DNA from: Ficedula albicollis
Lineage: Eukaryota > Chordata > Aves > Passeriformes > Muscicapidae
Length of the DNA: 64,000 nucleotides
Direction: 5' to 3'
Assembly (NCBI RefSeq): GCF_000247815.1
Contig: NC_021675.1
Coordinates: 67,227,040 to 67,291,039, forward strand
Below the pieces are notes generated by a model. It made no database searches. It worked only from the letters and a program-made list of their open reading frames with translations, and had not been told where the DNA came from. Made by a program: the position numbers and the translations under genes. Positions 15,745 to 25,041 of the stretch are shown here, piece after piece (the first letter of the stretch is position 1; each line of letters begins with the position of its first letter).

Positions 15745-16413
15745 TCAGAGAATCATGGAATCATGAAAAAATGGAATCATAAACACAGAGAGCCATAAAC
15801 ACAGAGAATGATAACCTCACAGAATCACAGACTGGCTTGTGCTGAAGGGACCTTAAAGCCAATCTCATTCTAACCTCCTGCCATGGGCAGGGACACTTCC
15901 ACTCCCCCAGGCTGCTCAGAACCCCATCCAACCTGCCTTGGACACTGCCAGGAATGGGACATCCACAACTTCTTTGGAAATTTGTCCCAGTGCCTCACCA
16001 CCCTCACAGTGAAGAGTTTACTCTCAATCTCTAATCTAACCCTGCCCTCTGTCACTCCCAGGCCATTCCCTCTTGTCCTCTCACTCCATGCTTTGTCCAA
16101 AGTCCCTCTCCAGCTCTCTTGTAGCCCCTTCAGGTGCTGGAAGGTCTCTTGGAGCCTTCTCCTCTCCAGCTGAGCACCCCCAGCTCTCTCTGCCTGACTC
16201 CAGAGCCTCTCTGTGGCCTCCTCTGGACTCACTCCAACAGCTCCACACCTTTCTTATATTGGAGGCCCGGTATAAGGTCCAGATCTGGACACAGCTCTGC
16301 AGGTGGGGTCTCACCTGAGCAGAGCAGAGAGGCAGAATCCCCTCCCTCCACCTGCTCACCCTGTTTTGGATGCAAATCAGGACACATTTGGCTTTCTGGG
16401 CTGCCAGTGCACA
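15745..16413 (-). mobile_element. Longer CR1 LINE fragment, reverse orientation, with ORF2 C-terminal remnant
   Basis: The 3' end lies at the left with imperfect repeats of AGAATCATGGAATCATGA type. It then passes through the CCATGGGCAGGGACACTTCCACT and TTGGACACTGCCAGGAATGGG blocks into the former coding part. On the minus strand, a reading frame of about 115 codons (16081-16428) contains EGILPLCSAQVRPHLQSCVQIW. That matches the well-known C-terminal end of CR1 reverse-transcriptase ORF2, where typical copies have [20 protein letters not shown]-like text. It is a dead, truncated copy. Confidence 0.93.
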
Positions 16414-17020
16414 TTCTTCGAGGAGCAAACTTAAAAACAGTTACACAGCAGGTACTACAGAGAAAGAATGTGCTCTTTTAAAGTATTAACCTCACAGACT
16501 CTGCTGACCAGGTTGTTATAACTACCATGGTGATGATCTCATATGAAAAACTCTCTACTGAGCAGCAAACACTTAGCTGAAGAGGTGAGAATAGTAATTT
16601 CAAGCTTTCTTCACAGAGAGTCCTTCTAGTTCAAAATACTACAGATATTTTTAGTTGAAAACTCTTTACTATCAGAGGACTGATGCTGCAGCCAGGGAAC
16701 TTGCTGCTTCACTTTTGTCTCTGCCCTGATCTTTCCAGTGTAAGCAGCAAGATTCACAAAACAGCTTCTTATATCACAGCAGGAGGGGAAAAAAAGCTTG
16801 CTTCAAAATACAGCCTGTCATATCATTGCTGTGTGAGTCAAAATACTGGGAAACTTACTCTCTGTAGAACATTTACCTGCCTTGGACTGAGCTGCAGGGT
16901 TTCAGTCAGTTTTAAAGAAAAAAAAAGCTGCAGTCTGATATCTCTTCTAGTGAAGAGCTCTAAGAACCCATTGTGAAGCACTTCAGGGGGGAACAGGGTT
17001 ATAGTAGAGTGCCATGAGAA
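16414..17020. other. Spacer, no gene seen
   Basis: There is no recognisable exon or repeat between the CR1 copy and the A-rich tract. Confidence 0.5.
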
Positions 17021-17130
17021 AAAAAACAAAACAACCCCCCACCCTAAAAAAAAACAAACAAAAAAACAAACCACAAAAAAAACCACCAGCCCCAAAAAAC
17101 AAAACAAAACAAAAAAACTAAAAAAGGGTG
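17021..17130. repeat. A-rich AAAAC/AAAC-type low-complexity tract
   Basis: Irregular runs of A are broken by C, CC or CCCC, with a CCCCCCACCC block near 17035. The tract is simple-sequence DNA of the kind found elsewhere in the window at 45676-45808 and 63928-64000. Confidence 0.9.
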
Positions 17131-17199
17131 CCAGGAAAACTTAGTAGGAAAAGGTAGACAATTTTTTTTTCTGCCGAAGGAAAAAAATACAAGAAATAT

Positions 17200-17330
17200 G
17201 AGCCACTTGGTCTAGGGGAAGGTGTTCTACCCATGGGAGTGGGGCTGGAACTAGATGATCTTTGAGGTCCCTTCCAGCCCAAAAAATTCTATGATTCTAA
17301 GATTTTATGATTTTCTGTGATTCTGTGAGT
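17200..17330 (+). mobile_element. CR1 LINE 3' fragment
   Basis: The block GGAACTAGATGATCTTTGAGGTCCCTTCC is followed by a degenerate repeat of ATTCTATGATTCTAAGATT type. This is the last part of CR1 in plus orientation, extended by several imperfect terminal repeats up to about 17330. Confidence 0.9.
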
Positions 17331-18414
17331 CTCTGAAACAACTGCCTCCATTGGGGGAGGTTTGATGTCCATCGGGTCCTGTGATTCTATAGCACAGCTT
17401 CTAATTTACACATAGGTCACAGAAAGATTAACTCTGCTCACTAATTGTGGGTCTTTGCTCCTCTGGAGGCTGGATCCCAGAGAAATTTGAGTCTGATATC
17501 TGGATTGAGACAATATGCCAACTGCCAAGATGCCACATTAAAATCCACTGGGCACCCATACAGAGCTGCTGCACATCTGATTGCTGGGGGGATTTAAGCT
17601 TGGGGGGTGTAAATGGGCTCACTGTCTAGGACAGGGCTAAAATAAAATATATAAACTGAAACCTACATCTCTAGGTGGACTTAAGCAGGAAAATATTGTC
17701 ATTAGTCTTGCTTGGCTATAAGCAAGAAGTTCCTGGGGTATCTGGGACAAAGAGAAGTTCAGTCAAGAAGTCAACCAGAAAAAGAGTGAGCGACAGCATG
17801 TTCATAGACTGTTGTGAAATCTGGGCAACCAGAAAGACTGTACAGCAAACTTTGATATGACAAATGAGAGATGTTTCACTCTGCCCATCCATTTTCCTGC
17901 CTCTGAGAGTGGTGTTTTCCAAATTAAACACCAGCATGAAGAGTGACTCTGTTCTCCCCTCCCCTGTTCCTGGCTCTGCACTGCTGCTGCCTTCCTTGTG
18001 TTGTCAAGAACAAATTGAGTCTAAGGACATGGCTTCCCTAGACATGGAGAGACAAATTAATAACCTGTCCTTTCTTTTCCAGAAGGCAATTTCTTCCTGC
18101 ACACTCTCATCTTTGCTGTCCCCCCTCATCTGCTCTCCCACTGCTCACCCTGTATGTTCTGAAGAGACTTTTCTGGGGTAATATACCTCAGTGAAAGGGA
18201 GGCACACAAGCTTAGTGAAATAATGGGTATTTTTCTGCCTTTTCAGTGAGTTACATTACTTCAGTAAAAGGTCTGGCAGGTGCTGGAGGCAGAACAAATG
18301 GTTGAAAGATAAAGTTATATAGCTAGGAGTAGGGGAGGGCTGAGGTTGGTTAGGGATGAGGAAGAGAAGAACAGGGCAAGTGGAAATTGAGAGTCACAAT
18401 GTGTAGAAGGTGTC
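17331..18414. other. Spacer, no gene seen
   Basis: A short TCCTGTGATTCTATAGC piece at 17377-17393 may be another sliver of CR1 tail. The rest shows only short reading frames without recognisable domains. Confidence 0.5.
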
Positions 18415-18750
18415 TGGTTGGTCCAGGAGTGTGTTCTGAAGGGCACTTACAGGAAAGATGGGGAAAGAGTATTTACTAGAGCCTGTACTGACAGGATAAA
18501 GGGGAATGGTTTCAAATTGAAAGAGAGCAGGTTTAGATTTGATATTAGAAAAAAATTATATACTGAGGCCTGGCACAGGTTGCCCAAAGCAGCTGTGAAT
18601 TCTCCATATGTGAAAATATTCAAGGCCAGACTGGGTGGGACTCTGAAAAACCTGGTCTAGTAGAAGGTGTCCATGCCCATGGCAAGAAATTTGGAAGGAC
18701 ATGACCTTTAAGGGCCCTTCCAACCCAAACCAGTCTGTGATTCTGTTGCA
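18415..18750 (+). mobile_element. CR1 LINE 3' fragment
   Basis: The blocks AGGTTTAGATTTGATATTAGAA, CTGGCACAGGTTGCCCAAAGC and CTTTAAGGGCCCTTCCAACCC, ending at AGTCTGTGATTCTG, follow the CR1 3' region in order. The internal part is diverged, so this is an older copy. Confidence 0.9.
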
Positions 18751-19230
18751 GAGCACATTCAGGGCAGGCAGCTGCAGTTCCAGCTGCAGGTTGAGCTCTG
18801 GGTGGCAGGAGACCCAGGCAAGAGCTCATGATCTGCTGGCCCTTGGCATAACAAGGGCACAGGGACCTGTGGCCCAGGAAAGGGACCTGAGGGCTCCAGG
18901 CTTTCCCCATGCCAAGTCTGTGAGGGTAGAAAAGCCCAGGGCTTCCTTAGTTGCCTCCCTGGAGGCAACCAGCTGAAATTGTTTTGTTATTGCACCCAGA
19001 TGAAACAATTTGTAGAATATGTACCTCTGTGACTCTGCTGTGAGAAGCCTGGGTGGAGCTGATGAGGAAACCTGATTTGTGAGTGTGGGGTGTGTGCAGG
19101 GAGCCATGCACTGCTCTGCCTGCTGCTGGTGTAGGTGGTGTGGGTGTGACTGCCACGGTGGCTCCTGGATGGTCAGGGAACCTGGGAGGTCCTGGACAAG
19201 GAAGATTCCTTAACAATTCCATGATTCAAC
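18751..19230. other. GC-richer unidentified stretch with a 9-bp perfect palindrome
   Basis: The base composition is richer in G and C than the spacer to the left. Overlapping reading frames on both strands show no recognisable domain. At 18950-18969, GTTGCCTCC and GGAGGCAAC form a perfect inverted repeat around a two-base centre. It may be internal retrovirus-derived sequence or host DNA. I cannot decide which. Confidence 0.4.
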
Positions 19231-19681
19231 TTTCCAATTAATTTTTCAAAATTTCACTTACAGAAGTAATTTAATCTCACTGTTCCTCATGCACTGAATT
19301 AACCCAGGGGCTTGGCAACCATGCACACACTTGTGAGACCTCAGTGAGATGGCTGCTGGTGGAAACAGGAGTCAGAGAAATGTCAGTTTTAATTACAAAC
19401 TTTATTTTCACGTGTTATTCATGCTGCTTTGTGATAAGGCTTTCTTGGATTTGTTTTGTTTTAACGAAACAGTGTCTCCATCTTTTTAAAAGCAATGGCT
19501 GCTTCTTAATGCAATGAGACTTTTCTTAATAATGACACAGCACATAATCCTGAAAGCCTGGGGTTGCAGTTTAGCCATTTGGAAAAATGACCTTTTGTAC
19601 TGTTACTAGAACTAGCTAGCAGGCTTTGGTGCCTGAATTTTTCTTTGTACCATAGAAAAGAATTCAAAACCTGTTGCTCAG
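19231..19681. repeat. Unidentified module H, copy 1
   Basis: About 450 bp beginning CCAATTAATTTTTCAAAA and ending CAAAACCTGTTGCTCA is repeated at 20983-21445 with scattered substitutions and small indels. In both places it is joined at the same base to an LTR. The sequence before the LTR is not purine-rich, so it does not look like a retroviral polypurine tract. Host flank duplicated together with the LTR therefore seems more likely than ERV internal sequence. I recognise no protein similarity. Confidence 0.8.
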
Positions 19682-20029
19682 TGCACTGGTTTTAGCTCGG
19701 GTAAAGTTAATTTCTCCTCAGGAGCTGGTACAGTGCTGTGTTTTGGATTCAGAATGGCAATAATGGTGTTTTGGTTTTGCTAAGTCATATTTATCTTAAG
19801 TCAGGAACTTTTTTTTGTGGTTTTTTTTGTGGAATATTTGTTTGATTGTTTCAGGGGTTTTTGATGGAGGATTGGGTTTTTTGGGGGTTTTCTTTGGTCT
19901 TATTCTCTACTAATAAGAAGGTAAATAAACAAAGTGGCAGGGAAGCACAGCCAGGACAGGTGATTCCAACTGGCCAAAGGGATATTGCACACCGTAGACT
20001 GGCATGCCCAGTGTATAAACTGGGGGAGG
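19682..20029 (+). mobile_element. Partial avian ERV LTR (5' part through TATA-like box), copy 1
   Basis: It starts TGCACTGGTTTTAGC and keeps the GAGCTGGTACAGTGCTGTGTTTTGG block. It has an insertion-like T-rich part near 19808-19860, then CCAAAGGGATATTGCACACCGTAGAC and the TATA-like GTATAAACTGGGGG at about 20012. It breaks off directly into a piece of module H. The same blocks occur in the longer LTR at 21446-22547. Confidence 0.8.
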
Positions 20030-20098
20030 TTAATGCAATGAGACTTTTCTTAATAATGACAGAGCATATAATCCTGAAAGCCTGGGGTTGCAGTTTAG
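20030..20098. repeat. Short extra piece of module H joined to the LTR
   Basis: These 69 bases match 19506-19574 almost exactly, with two substitutions near the ACAGAGCATATAATCC part. They sit directly after the broken LTR and end at a single unresolved base (N) at 20099. This looks like a rearrangement or assembly junction. Confidence 0.85.
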
Positions 20099-20982
20099 NC
20101 AGTTTGTGATTTATACCTGAAAGGTCCTCTGCAGATAAAAAAGTCTTTGCTAATAGAATGAAAATCCTTTCAGTTTGACAGAGCTGGGATGTTTCATGTT
20201 AGCACCTGGGACACAGCACCTAAAGCAGCTCTGGGAGTGCTCTGCCACTGGCCAGGGGAGTGGAGGCCTCTGCTGTGGAAGGTTTTGCTTTGCCTCCAGT
20301 GCTGTGAGCACAGCCAGGGATGCACAGGAAATGAGACTCCCTCTGCCCAACACTGTAAATCCAGTTCTGCAGCTCAGTGGGAATAACCTGCAGAGGAGAG
20401 AGTGTCTGCACTGTGCATGGTTTGAGGGGTGACACTTTCCACTGGTTCTGCTCTCGTACTGCTTTGCCCCAGTGAGGTTCTAAACAGTTAAGCACAAGTT
20501 GATTCTTCTCAGATGAGCAGTGGCACTAATGTTCTGGGCATGCCATCCTACTGCAAACACAGAGTAAATTCTGCCAGCCCCTTCTCTGTGGACTTGGAAA
20601 AACAGTTGTTGAAAGAGAATTCAAGTGGCCCACCAGGAAATCTCAGCATCTAGATCCCACAGCTACTGAGCTTGAACAAATCTGGTGAATTATGATGTTA
20701 AACCATGAGAGCTTGTTTATTTATGAATGTCTAGATGTAGTTCTACTGAGGAAAGTTGCTTCTATGCCCTGATATGTACTGATTATTCATAACTCAGTGC
20801 TGAATTAGTGCATGGCTGCTGGCATAGATCCTTCCTTTTGACTTTGACTTGAGTCAAGTTTGAAGTTTAATATTCCAGCTAATTATTAAGCTGAGATTTA
20901 GCACATTCTCTATCTGCTTCCCCATACTGAAAAATGTCTGAAGTCTGCTTTCATATATTTTTATTTGGGAAGAGTAGTTCAC
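20099..20982. other. Spacer between the two module-LTR units, no gene seen
   Basis: It begins at an isolated N. The first 350 bp are GC-richer with chance reading frames on both strands, and the rest is AT-rich. No domain or known transposon is recognised. Confidence 0.5.
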
Positions 20983-21445
20983 CTTTTCAATTAATTTTTC
21001 AAAACTCCACTTACAGAAGTAATTTAATCTCACTGTTCCTCATGCACTGAATTAACCCAGGGGCTTGGCAACCATGCACACACACCTGTCAGACCTCAGT
21101 GAGATGGCTGCTGGTGGAAACAGGAGTCAGAGAAATGTCAGTTTTAAGTACAAACTTTATTTTCAAATGCAGCTCACACTGTTTTTTGATAAGGCTTTCT
21201 TAAGCCTAAGGTTTGTTTTTAAGAAAACTCTCTGCCTCTGTCTTTTCAGAAGCAATGGCTGCTTCTTAATGCAATGAGATTTTTCTTAATAATGACACAG
21301 CACATAATCCTGAAAGCCTGGGGGTGCAGTTTAGCCTTTTGGAAAAATGACCTTTTGTACTGCTACTAGAATTAGCTAGCAGGCTTTGGTGCTTAAATTT
21401 TGTTCCCTCTGTACCACAGAAAATAGTTCAAAACCTGTTGCTCAG
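20983..21445. repeat. Unidentified module H, copy 2
   Basis: This matches 19231-19681 along its length with moderate divergence. It ends with the same CAAAACCTGTTGCTCAG junction into an LTR. The divergence is visibly larger than in the clean tandem duplications elsewhere in the window, so this pair is older. Confidence 0.8.
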
Positions 21446-22547
21446 TGTGCTGGCTTAGGCTGGGGTTGAGTGAATTTTCTCTAGTGACCAGAGTGGGGCT
21501 GTGTTTGGGATTTGTGCTGAAAAGGGTGTTGATAATTCAGGGATGTTTTTCTTATTGCTCAGCAGTGTTTGCACAGCATCAAGGCGTTTTCTGCTTCTCG
21601 CACTGCCACACTGGTGAGGGGGCTGGGGGATGGCCTGGCTTTGGCTGGGATAGACTTAACTTCCTCTCAGTAGCTGGTACAGTGCTGTGTTTTTGATTTA
21701 GAAGGCGAAAAATGTCGACAAAATACTGATGGTTTTGGTTTTGCTAAGTCCTATTTATCCTAAGTCAAGGATTTTTACTTTCTTTTGGGTCTTGTGCTCT
21801 GTTAGTGAGGAGGCACAGAAAAGAAACCAGGAGGGAGCCAAGACAGGTGACCCCAACAGTCCAAAGGGATATTGCACACCGTAGACTGTCATGCCCAGTG
21901 TATAAACTGGGGGAGTTATCTGGAACAGGACCTGATCTGGGTTCAGANNNNNNNNNNNNNNNNNNNNNNNNNNNNNNNNNNNNNNNNNNNNNNNNNNNNN
22001 NNNNNNNNNNNNNNNNNNNNNNNNNNNNNNNNNNNNNNNNNNNNNNNNNNNNNNNNNNNNNNNNNNNNNNNNNNNNNNNNNNNNNNNNNNNNNNNNNNNN
22101 NNNNNNNNNNNNNNNNNNNNNNNNNNNNNNNNNNNNNNNNNNNNNNNNNNNNNNNNNNNNNNNNNNNNNNNNNNNNNNNNNNNNNNNNNNNNNNNNNNNN
22201 NNNNNNNNNNNNNNNNNNNNNNNNNNNNNNNNNNNNNNNNNNNNNNNNNNNNAAGGCAGCTCTGGCACTGCTGATCAGTAGGTAGGGAGCACTTGTATTG
22301 TGCATCACATATTTGGGTTTCTTTTCTTTTCAGTTGTATTATCAATACTATTATTATTTACACTATTACAGTATTTTACTCTGTTTTCAGTAACTATACT
22401 TCTCTAAATAATTAATTTTGGAAATTCTCTAAACCTGCAAGTTTTACTTTTGATTCTCCTCCCCACTCCACCAGGATAGGGGGGAGGAGAAGGGTGTTGA
22501 GCAAGTGGCTGCGTGGTGCTTAATTTCTGTCTGGGGCTGGAACCACA
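21446..22547 (+). mobile_element. Avian ERV LTR, nearly full length, containing an assembly gap
   Basis: It starts TGTGCTGGCTTAGGC and passes through TTTTCTGCTTCTCGCACTGCC and the GAGCTGGTACAGTGCTGTG-type block (present here as TAGCTGGTACAGTGCTGTG). The TATA-like GTATAAACTGGGGG lies at about 21900, then 305 Ns. It resumes and ends with AAGTGGCTGCGTGGTGCTTAATT and GGAACCACA. This layout matches a common avian ERV LTR known to me. The segment around 21640-21690 (GGCTGGGATAGACTTAAC...) resembles the LTR start again, so it may contain a partial internal duplication. No viral gene is attached. Confidence 0.78.
21948..22252. other. Assembly gap, 305 N
   Basis: A run of N falls inside the LTR. Together with the second gap and two isolated Ns, it shows that this repeat-dense block was not resolved. 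Confidence 0.99.
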
Positions 22548-22873
22548 AGAGGGTACTTGGGTGTTTGGGAGTAGACACAGACAGCAGAGCTGACCCCAAG
22601 GTTGGGGTTGGGGCACCCCAGAGACATCCCCAAGGGATATTCTGCACCATATCCCATCAGGATCCGTTCATAGAGCGGGAAAGAAGGAAGAAGGAGGGAC
22701 CTGCCAGATGTCTGCTGGAAACTCAACACAGCAGGGGCAGCCCTGGAGTGTGTGGATGAGAACTTCACTTCCTGGCACAGCTGGTGGGCCCACCAGAGGA
22801 ACCACCTCAGGAAAAAGGGGCAGGCAGCTCAGGAAGTGTTCATGGATGTTGTTAGGTCGTGGAGGAAGGAAAT
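22548..22873 (+). mobile_element. Degenerate LTR-like and possible LINE fragments
   Basis: The part near 22590-22705 has GCAGAGCTGACCCCAAGG, CCAAGGGATATTCTGCACCATATCC, a TATA-position element TTCATAGAGCGGG, and GAAGGAAGAAGGAGGGAC. This is the order seen in the promoter part of the same avian LTR type. The following stretch (about 22740-22870), with AACTTCACTTCCTGGCACAGCTGG, resembles CR1-type coding sequence, but I am not sure. It runs into the second gap. Confidence 0.45.
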
Positions 22874-23016
22874 NNNNNNNNNNNNNNNNNNNNNNNNNNN
22901 NNNNNNNNNNNNNNNNNNNNNNNNNNNNNNNNNNNNNNNNNNNNNNNNNNNNNNNNNNNNNNNNNNNNNNNNNNNNNNNNNNNNNNNNNNNNNNNNNNNN
23001 NNNNNNNNNNNNNNNN
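22874..23016. other. Assembly gap, 143 N
   Basis: This run of N lies about 360 bp beyond the end of the ITPRIPL1-like reading frame. An isolated N follows at 23090. Confidence 0.99.
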
Positions 23017-23345
23017 AAATGTCCATTCTTTACTGGACCCAGGATGAAATACAGTCACCAAAGGTGAGGAAAAGGCTGAGGTACTTAACNGCAAAGATGG
23101 GCTCCATCACCTGTGGTGGTGACTTGGGAAGATAAATGCCTTTACTCCAAATGTGTCCCCCAAAGATGGGCTCCATCACCTGTGATGGTGACTTGAGAAG
23201 ATAAATGCCTTTACTCCAAATGTGTCCCATTCCTCTTCCTTCTCCCCTCTGTTAATATTCTGAGCTGAGTGTTCTATTGTCCAGCAGATGCCTTTGGGAG
23301 TTGAGGTCAGCTCTCTGTCTGTGCCTACTCCCAGTTCCCCCCTGC
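23017..23345 (-). mobile_element. Avian ERV LTR fragment, reverse orientation, abutting the gene
   Basis: Read on the minus strand from about 23345 downward, it has GGGGGGAACTGGGAG, ACAGAGAGCTGACCTCAACTCCCAAAGG, then GAGGGGAGAAGGAAGAGGAATGGGACAC, then TTTATCTTCTCAAGTCACC and a GTGATGGAGCCC block. This follows the order of the U3-R-U5 blocks of the LTR type seen on the plus strand nearby. Its U5-like part is duplicated in tandem. The fragment begins within about 40 bp of the stop codon of the gene on the same strand, so it probably supplies the gene's 3' end. Confidence 0.6.
23092..23229. repeat. Two-copy 69-bp tandem repeat
   Basis: Copies lie at 23092-23160 and 23161-23229 and differ at about three bases (GTGGTGGTG against GTGATGGTG, TTGGGAAG against TTGAGAAG). 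Each copy carries, on the minus strand, AGTAAA, a weak variant of the polyadenylation signal (23141-23146 and 23210-23215), downstream of the gene's stop codon. Confidence 0.93.
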
Positions 23346-23378
23346 CCACCCAGAGCAGCGCTGGGAGCGCTGGCGCTG

Positions 23379-24374
23379 TCACTGCAGGATCAGGAAGGTG
23401 CCTGGGCTGCCCTGCTCCACGGCAAACACCAGCACAGCGCAGAGCTGCAGCTCGGAGGGGCCGCTGAGCAGCAGGCGGCAGGAGCGGGAGCTGGGCAGCA
23501 CCGTCAGCTGCCAGTGCTGCCGCTGGGGCAGGGGCTCCCAGGCCGTCTGCACCGAGTTCTGCGCCCAGCAGGCCGTTTCCTCCACGTCCAGGTAGGAGCC
23601 TGTGCACAGGGTCTGCAGCAGGGCCGAGGGCTGGGCTGCCTCCTGGTTCTCTGCCGGGTGCACGAAGCACGGAGCGTCCCCCGTGGGCCTCGGGCAGGTG
23701 CACTCCAGCACCACTCGGACGTTGGAGCTCCTCTCCGGCAGCTGCGTCCCACAGAACTGCTCCAGCCTGAAGGAGTGCCCGGAGGGTGGCTGCAGGAGCA
23801 CCAGCAGCTGGTACACGATTCGGTCCTCAAAGATGCTCCAGGACTCGTGGACGCCGTTCCTGCCGGCGGCCGGGTGCAGCTCGGGCATGAAAGTGTTCTT
23901 GGAGAGCGCTCGGCAGACACGGAGCACGGCCAGCGTCATCTTCTTCACATCCCTGCACATGTCAGACAGGCCCTGCACGGGCAGGAGGGTGGGCACAGAG
24001 AACAGCCTGACTCTGGGGCGTTGTTCCCTGAGCTTTTCCTCCTTCTCTTCATCCTCCTCCTCCTCGCTGCCAGAGCTGTCCTGCTCGTGGCAGGTGCAAA
24101 GCGTAGACTTCATTTGCCAGGCCAGCCAGCAGATCTCCAGGACCATGACTGCTGCAGCAGCCCAGAAGAGACAGAGCTGTGACACAGAGAGGAGTGGGGC
24201 TTCCTGTGGGGACCTGATCCACCTGATGTCCTGCAGCAGCTTCTTCACCCCGTGGTACAGAAAATTCTCGCGCTGCCACATGCGCTGCACTGTGACCGCA
24301 TCGGCCCGCAGGTCCTGTGTCTGCTTGAGCAGCAGGGCCAGCACGAGCACCAGGAGCGTGGTTGCTGCAGCCAT
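23379..24374 (-). CDS. ITPRIPL1-like protein, C-terminally truncated Mab-21 family member
   Basis: I read a protein of 331 residues resembling inositol 1,4,5-trisphosphate receptor-interacting protein-like 1. Members are membrane-anchored proteins with a Mab-21-like (nucleotidyltransferase-fold) domain. No enzyme activity is established for this branch, and human ITPRIPL1 has been reported to bind CD3-epsilon. Visible parts are a hydrophobic N-terminal anchor or signal (about 5-17), a second hydrophobic segment (about 66-87), an acidic tract (about 100-115), and the Mab-21-like part from about 140. Family hallmarks are SKNTFMPEL (158-166), VVLECTC (221-227), LCTGSYLDV (256-264) and LPSSRSCRLLL (293-303). 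I chose ATG 24374 because it sits in GCCATGG directly after a splice-acceptor-like sequence and starts with the anchor; an in-frame ATG exists 77 codons upstream. The human protein is about 555 residues, so the second half of the Mab-21 domain is missing: TGA follows FLILQ, and LTR sequence follows. It may be a pseudogene or a truncated expressed copy. Confidence 0.82.
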   Translation of the reverse strand: MAAATTLLVLVLALLLKQTQDLRADAVTVQRMWQRENFLYHGVKKLLQDIRWIRSPQEAPLLSVSQLCLFWAAAAVMVLEICWLAWQMKSTLCTCHEQDSSGSEEEEDEEKEEKLREQRPRVRLFSVPTLLPVQGLSDMCRDVKKMTLAVLRVCRALSKNTFMPELHPAAGRNGVHESWSIFEDRIVYQLLVLLQPPSGHSFRLEQFCGTQLPERSSNVRVVLECTCPRPTGDAPCFVHPAENQEAAQPSALLQTLCTGSYLDVEETACWAQNSVQTAWEPLPQRQHWQLTVLPSSRSCRLLLSGPSELQLCAVLVFAVEQGSPGTFLILQ

Positions 24375-24376
24375 GG

Positions 24377-24395
24377 CCTGCAGGAGGGGGAGAAA
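24377..24395 (-). promoter_or_regulatory. Probable splice acceptor before the coding exon
   Basis: On the minus strand a pyrimidine-rich tract ending TTCTCCCCCTCCTGCAG directly precedes GCCATGG; the AG lies at 24379-24378. ITPRIP-like genes commonly carry the whole coding region in one exon behind a noncoding 5' exon, which fits. I could not identify the donor or the first exon. Confidence 0.6.
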
Positions 24396-24439
24396 GGTTT
24401 GTCCTTTCTGGGATATCAGCTCTGGGTGGGCAGGTGAAG

Positions 24440-25041
24440 GGACTGCAGACAGCTCAGGGCCCGTCCTGCCCGAGCCACCCTGGTGCCATCCCCTGGGCTG
24501 GGCTGAGCCACGAAGGTGCAAGAGACACCTGGGCAGTCTCCTGAGGCCCCATCCCTGCCATGCTGGAGCATTCCACGGAGCCAGGGGCACCTGGCACATC
24601 CCCAAAACCTCTCTGGCACCACTGGGAGCCCTGAGCCCTTCTGTCCCCCAGCCCAGAGTGGCACCTGCCCCGCCCTGAGGGGCCCAGCCCTCACTCAGGG
24701 TTAGAAACCCCCCTGGGCATCTGTCTGCTCCATCCCAGCCTTCCCTGTGCCCGTGCCCTCACCAGCTGCCCAAGCCCAGCTGCAGGGGGTTGCCTGGTGC
24801 TGTCCCTGGGATGGCTCCACTGTCACCTGTTCTCTGTAATGTCACAGCCACCAGAGCTGACAAAGCCCCAGACTTCAGCCCTACCCCCTGCTCAGAGGGC
24901 TCTGGGCATCTCTGCACAAGTCCACACTCACTGCAGGAGGTCCCAGGGTCTCTTGGCAAAGCAGAGACAGGCCCAAGAGCCAGCACAGAGCCCCAGCTCC
25001 CACTGTCCCCAGCCCCAGGGGCAGAACCTCACCCTGCTCTG
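24440..25041 (-). promoter_or_regulatory. GC-rich 5' flank or intron of the ITPRIPL1-like gene, module M1
   Basis: Parts of this sequence recur upstream. The 24488-24665 part resembles 27284-27470, with the shared block GGCACATCCCCAAAACCTCTCTGG (27388: CAGCACATCCCCAAACCTCTCTGG). The 24680-24885 part resembles 25042-25240, sharing GCCCTCACTCAGGGTTAGAAACC and GCTGCCTGGTGCTGTCC-type blocks. It contains one single, diverged version of the 67-bp minisatellite unit at about 24830-24870. It is open in the reading frame upstream of the chosen start for 77 codons, probably by chance. Confidence 0.6.

Noticed and set aside
16081..16428. 115-codon frame as a host gene
   Set aside because: It is the decayed C-terminal end of CR1 ORF2.
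23176..23703. Minus-strand 175-codon frame overlapping the gene's end
   Set aside because: It is a different frame of the same GC-rich exon running into the LTR fragment, with alanine/proline-rich composition and no family match.
23277..24678. Plus-strand frames of 301 and 358 codons over the gene
   Set aside because: They are antisense shadows of the minus-strand ITPRIPL1-like exon, without recognisable domains.
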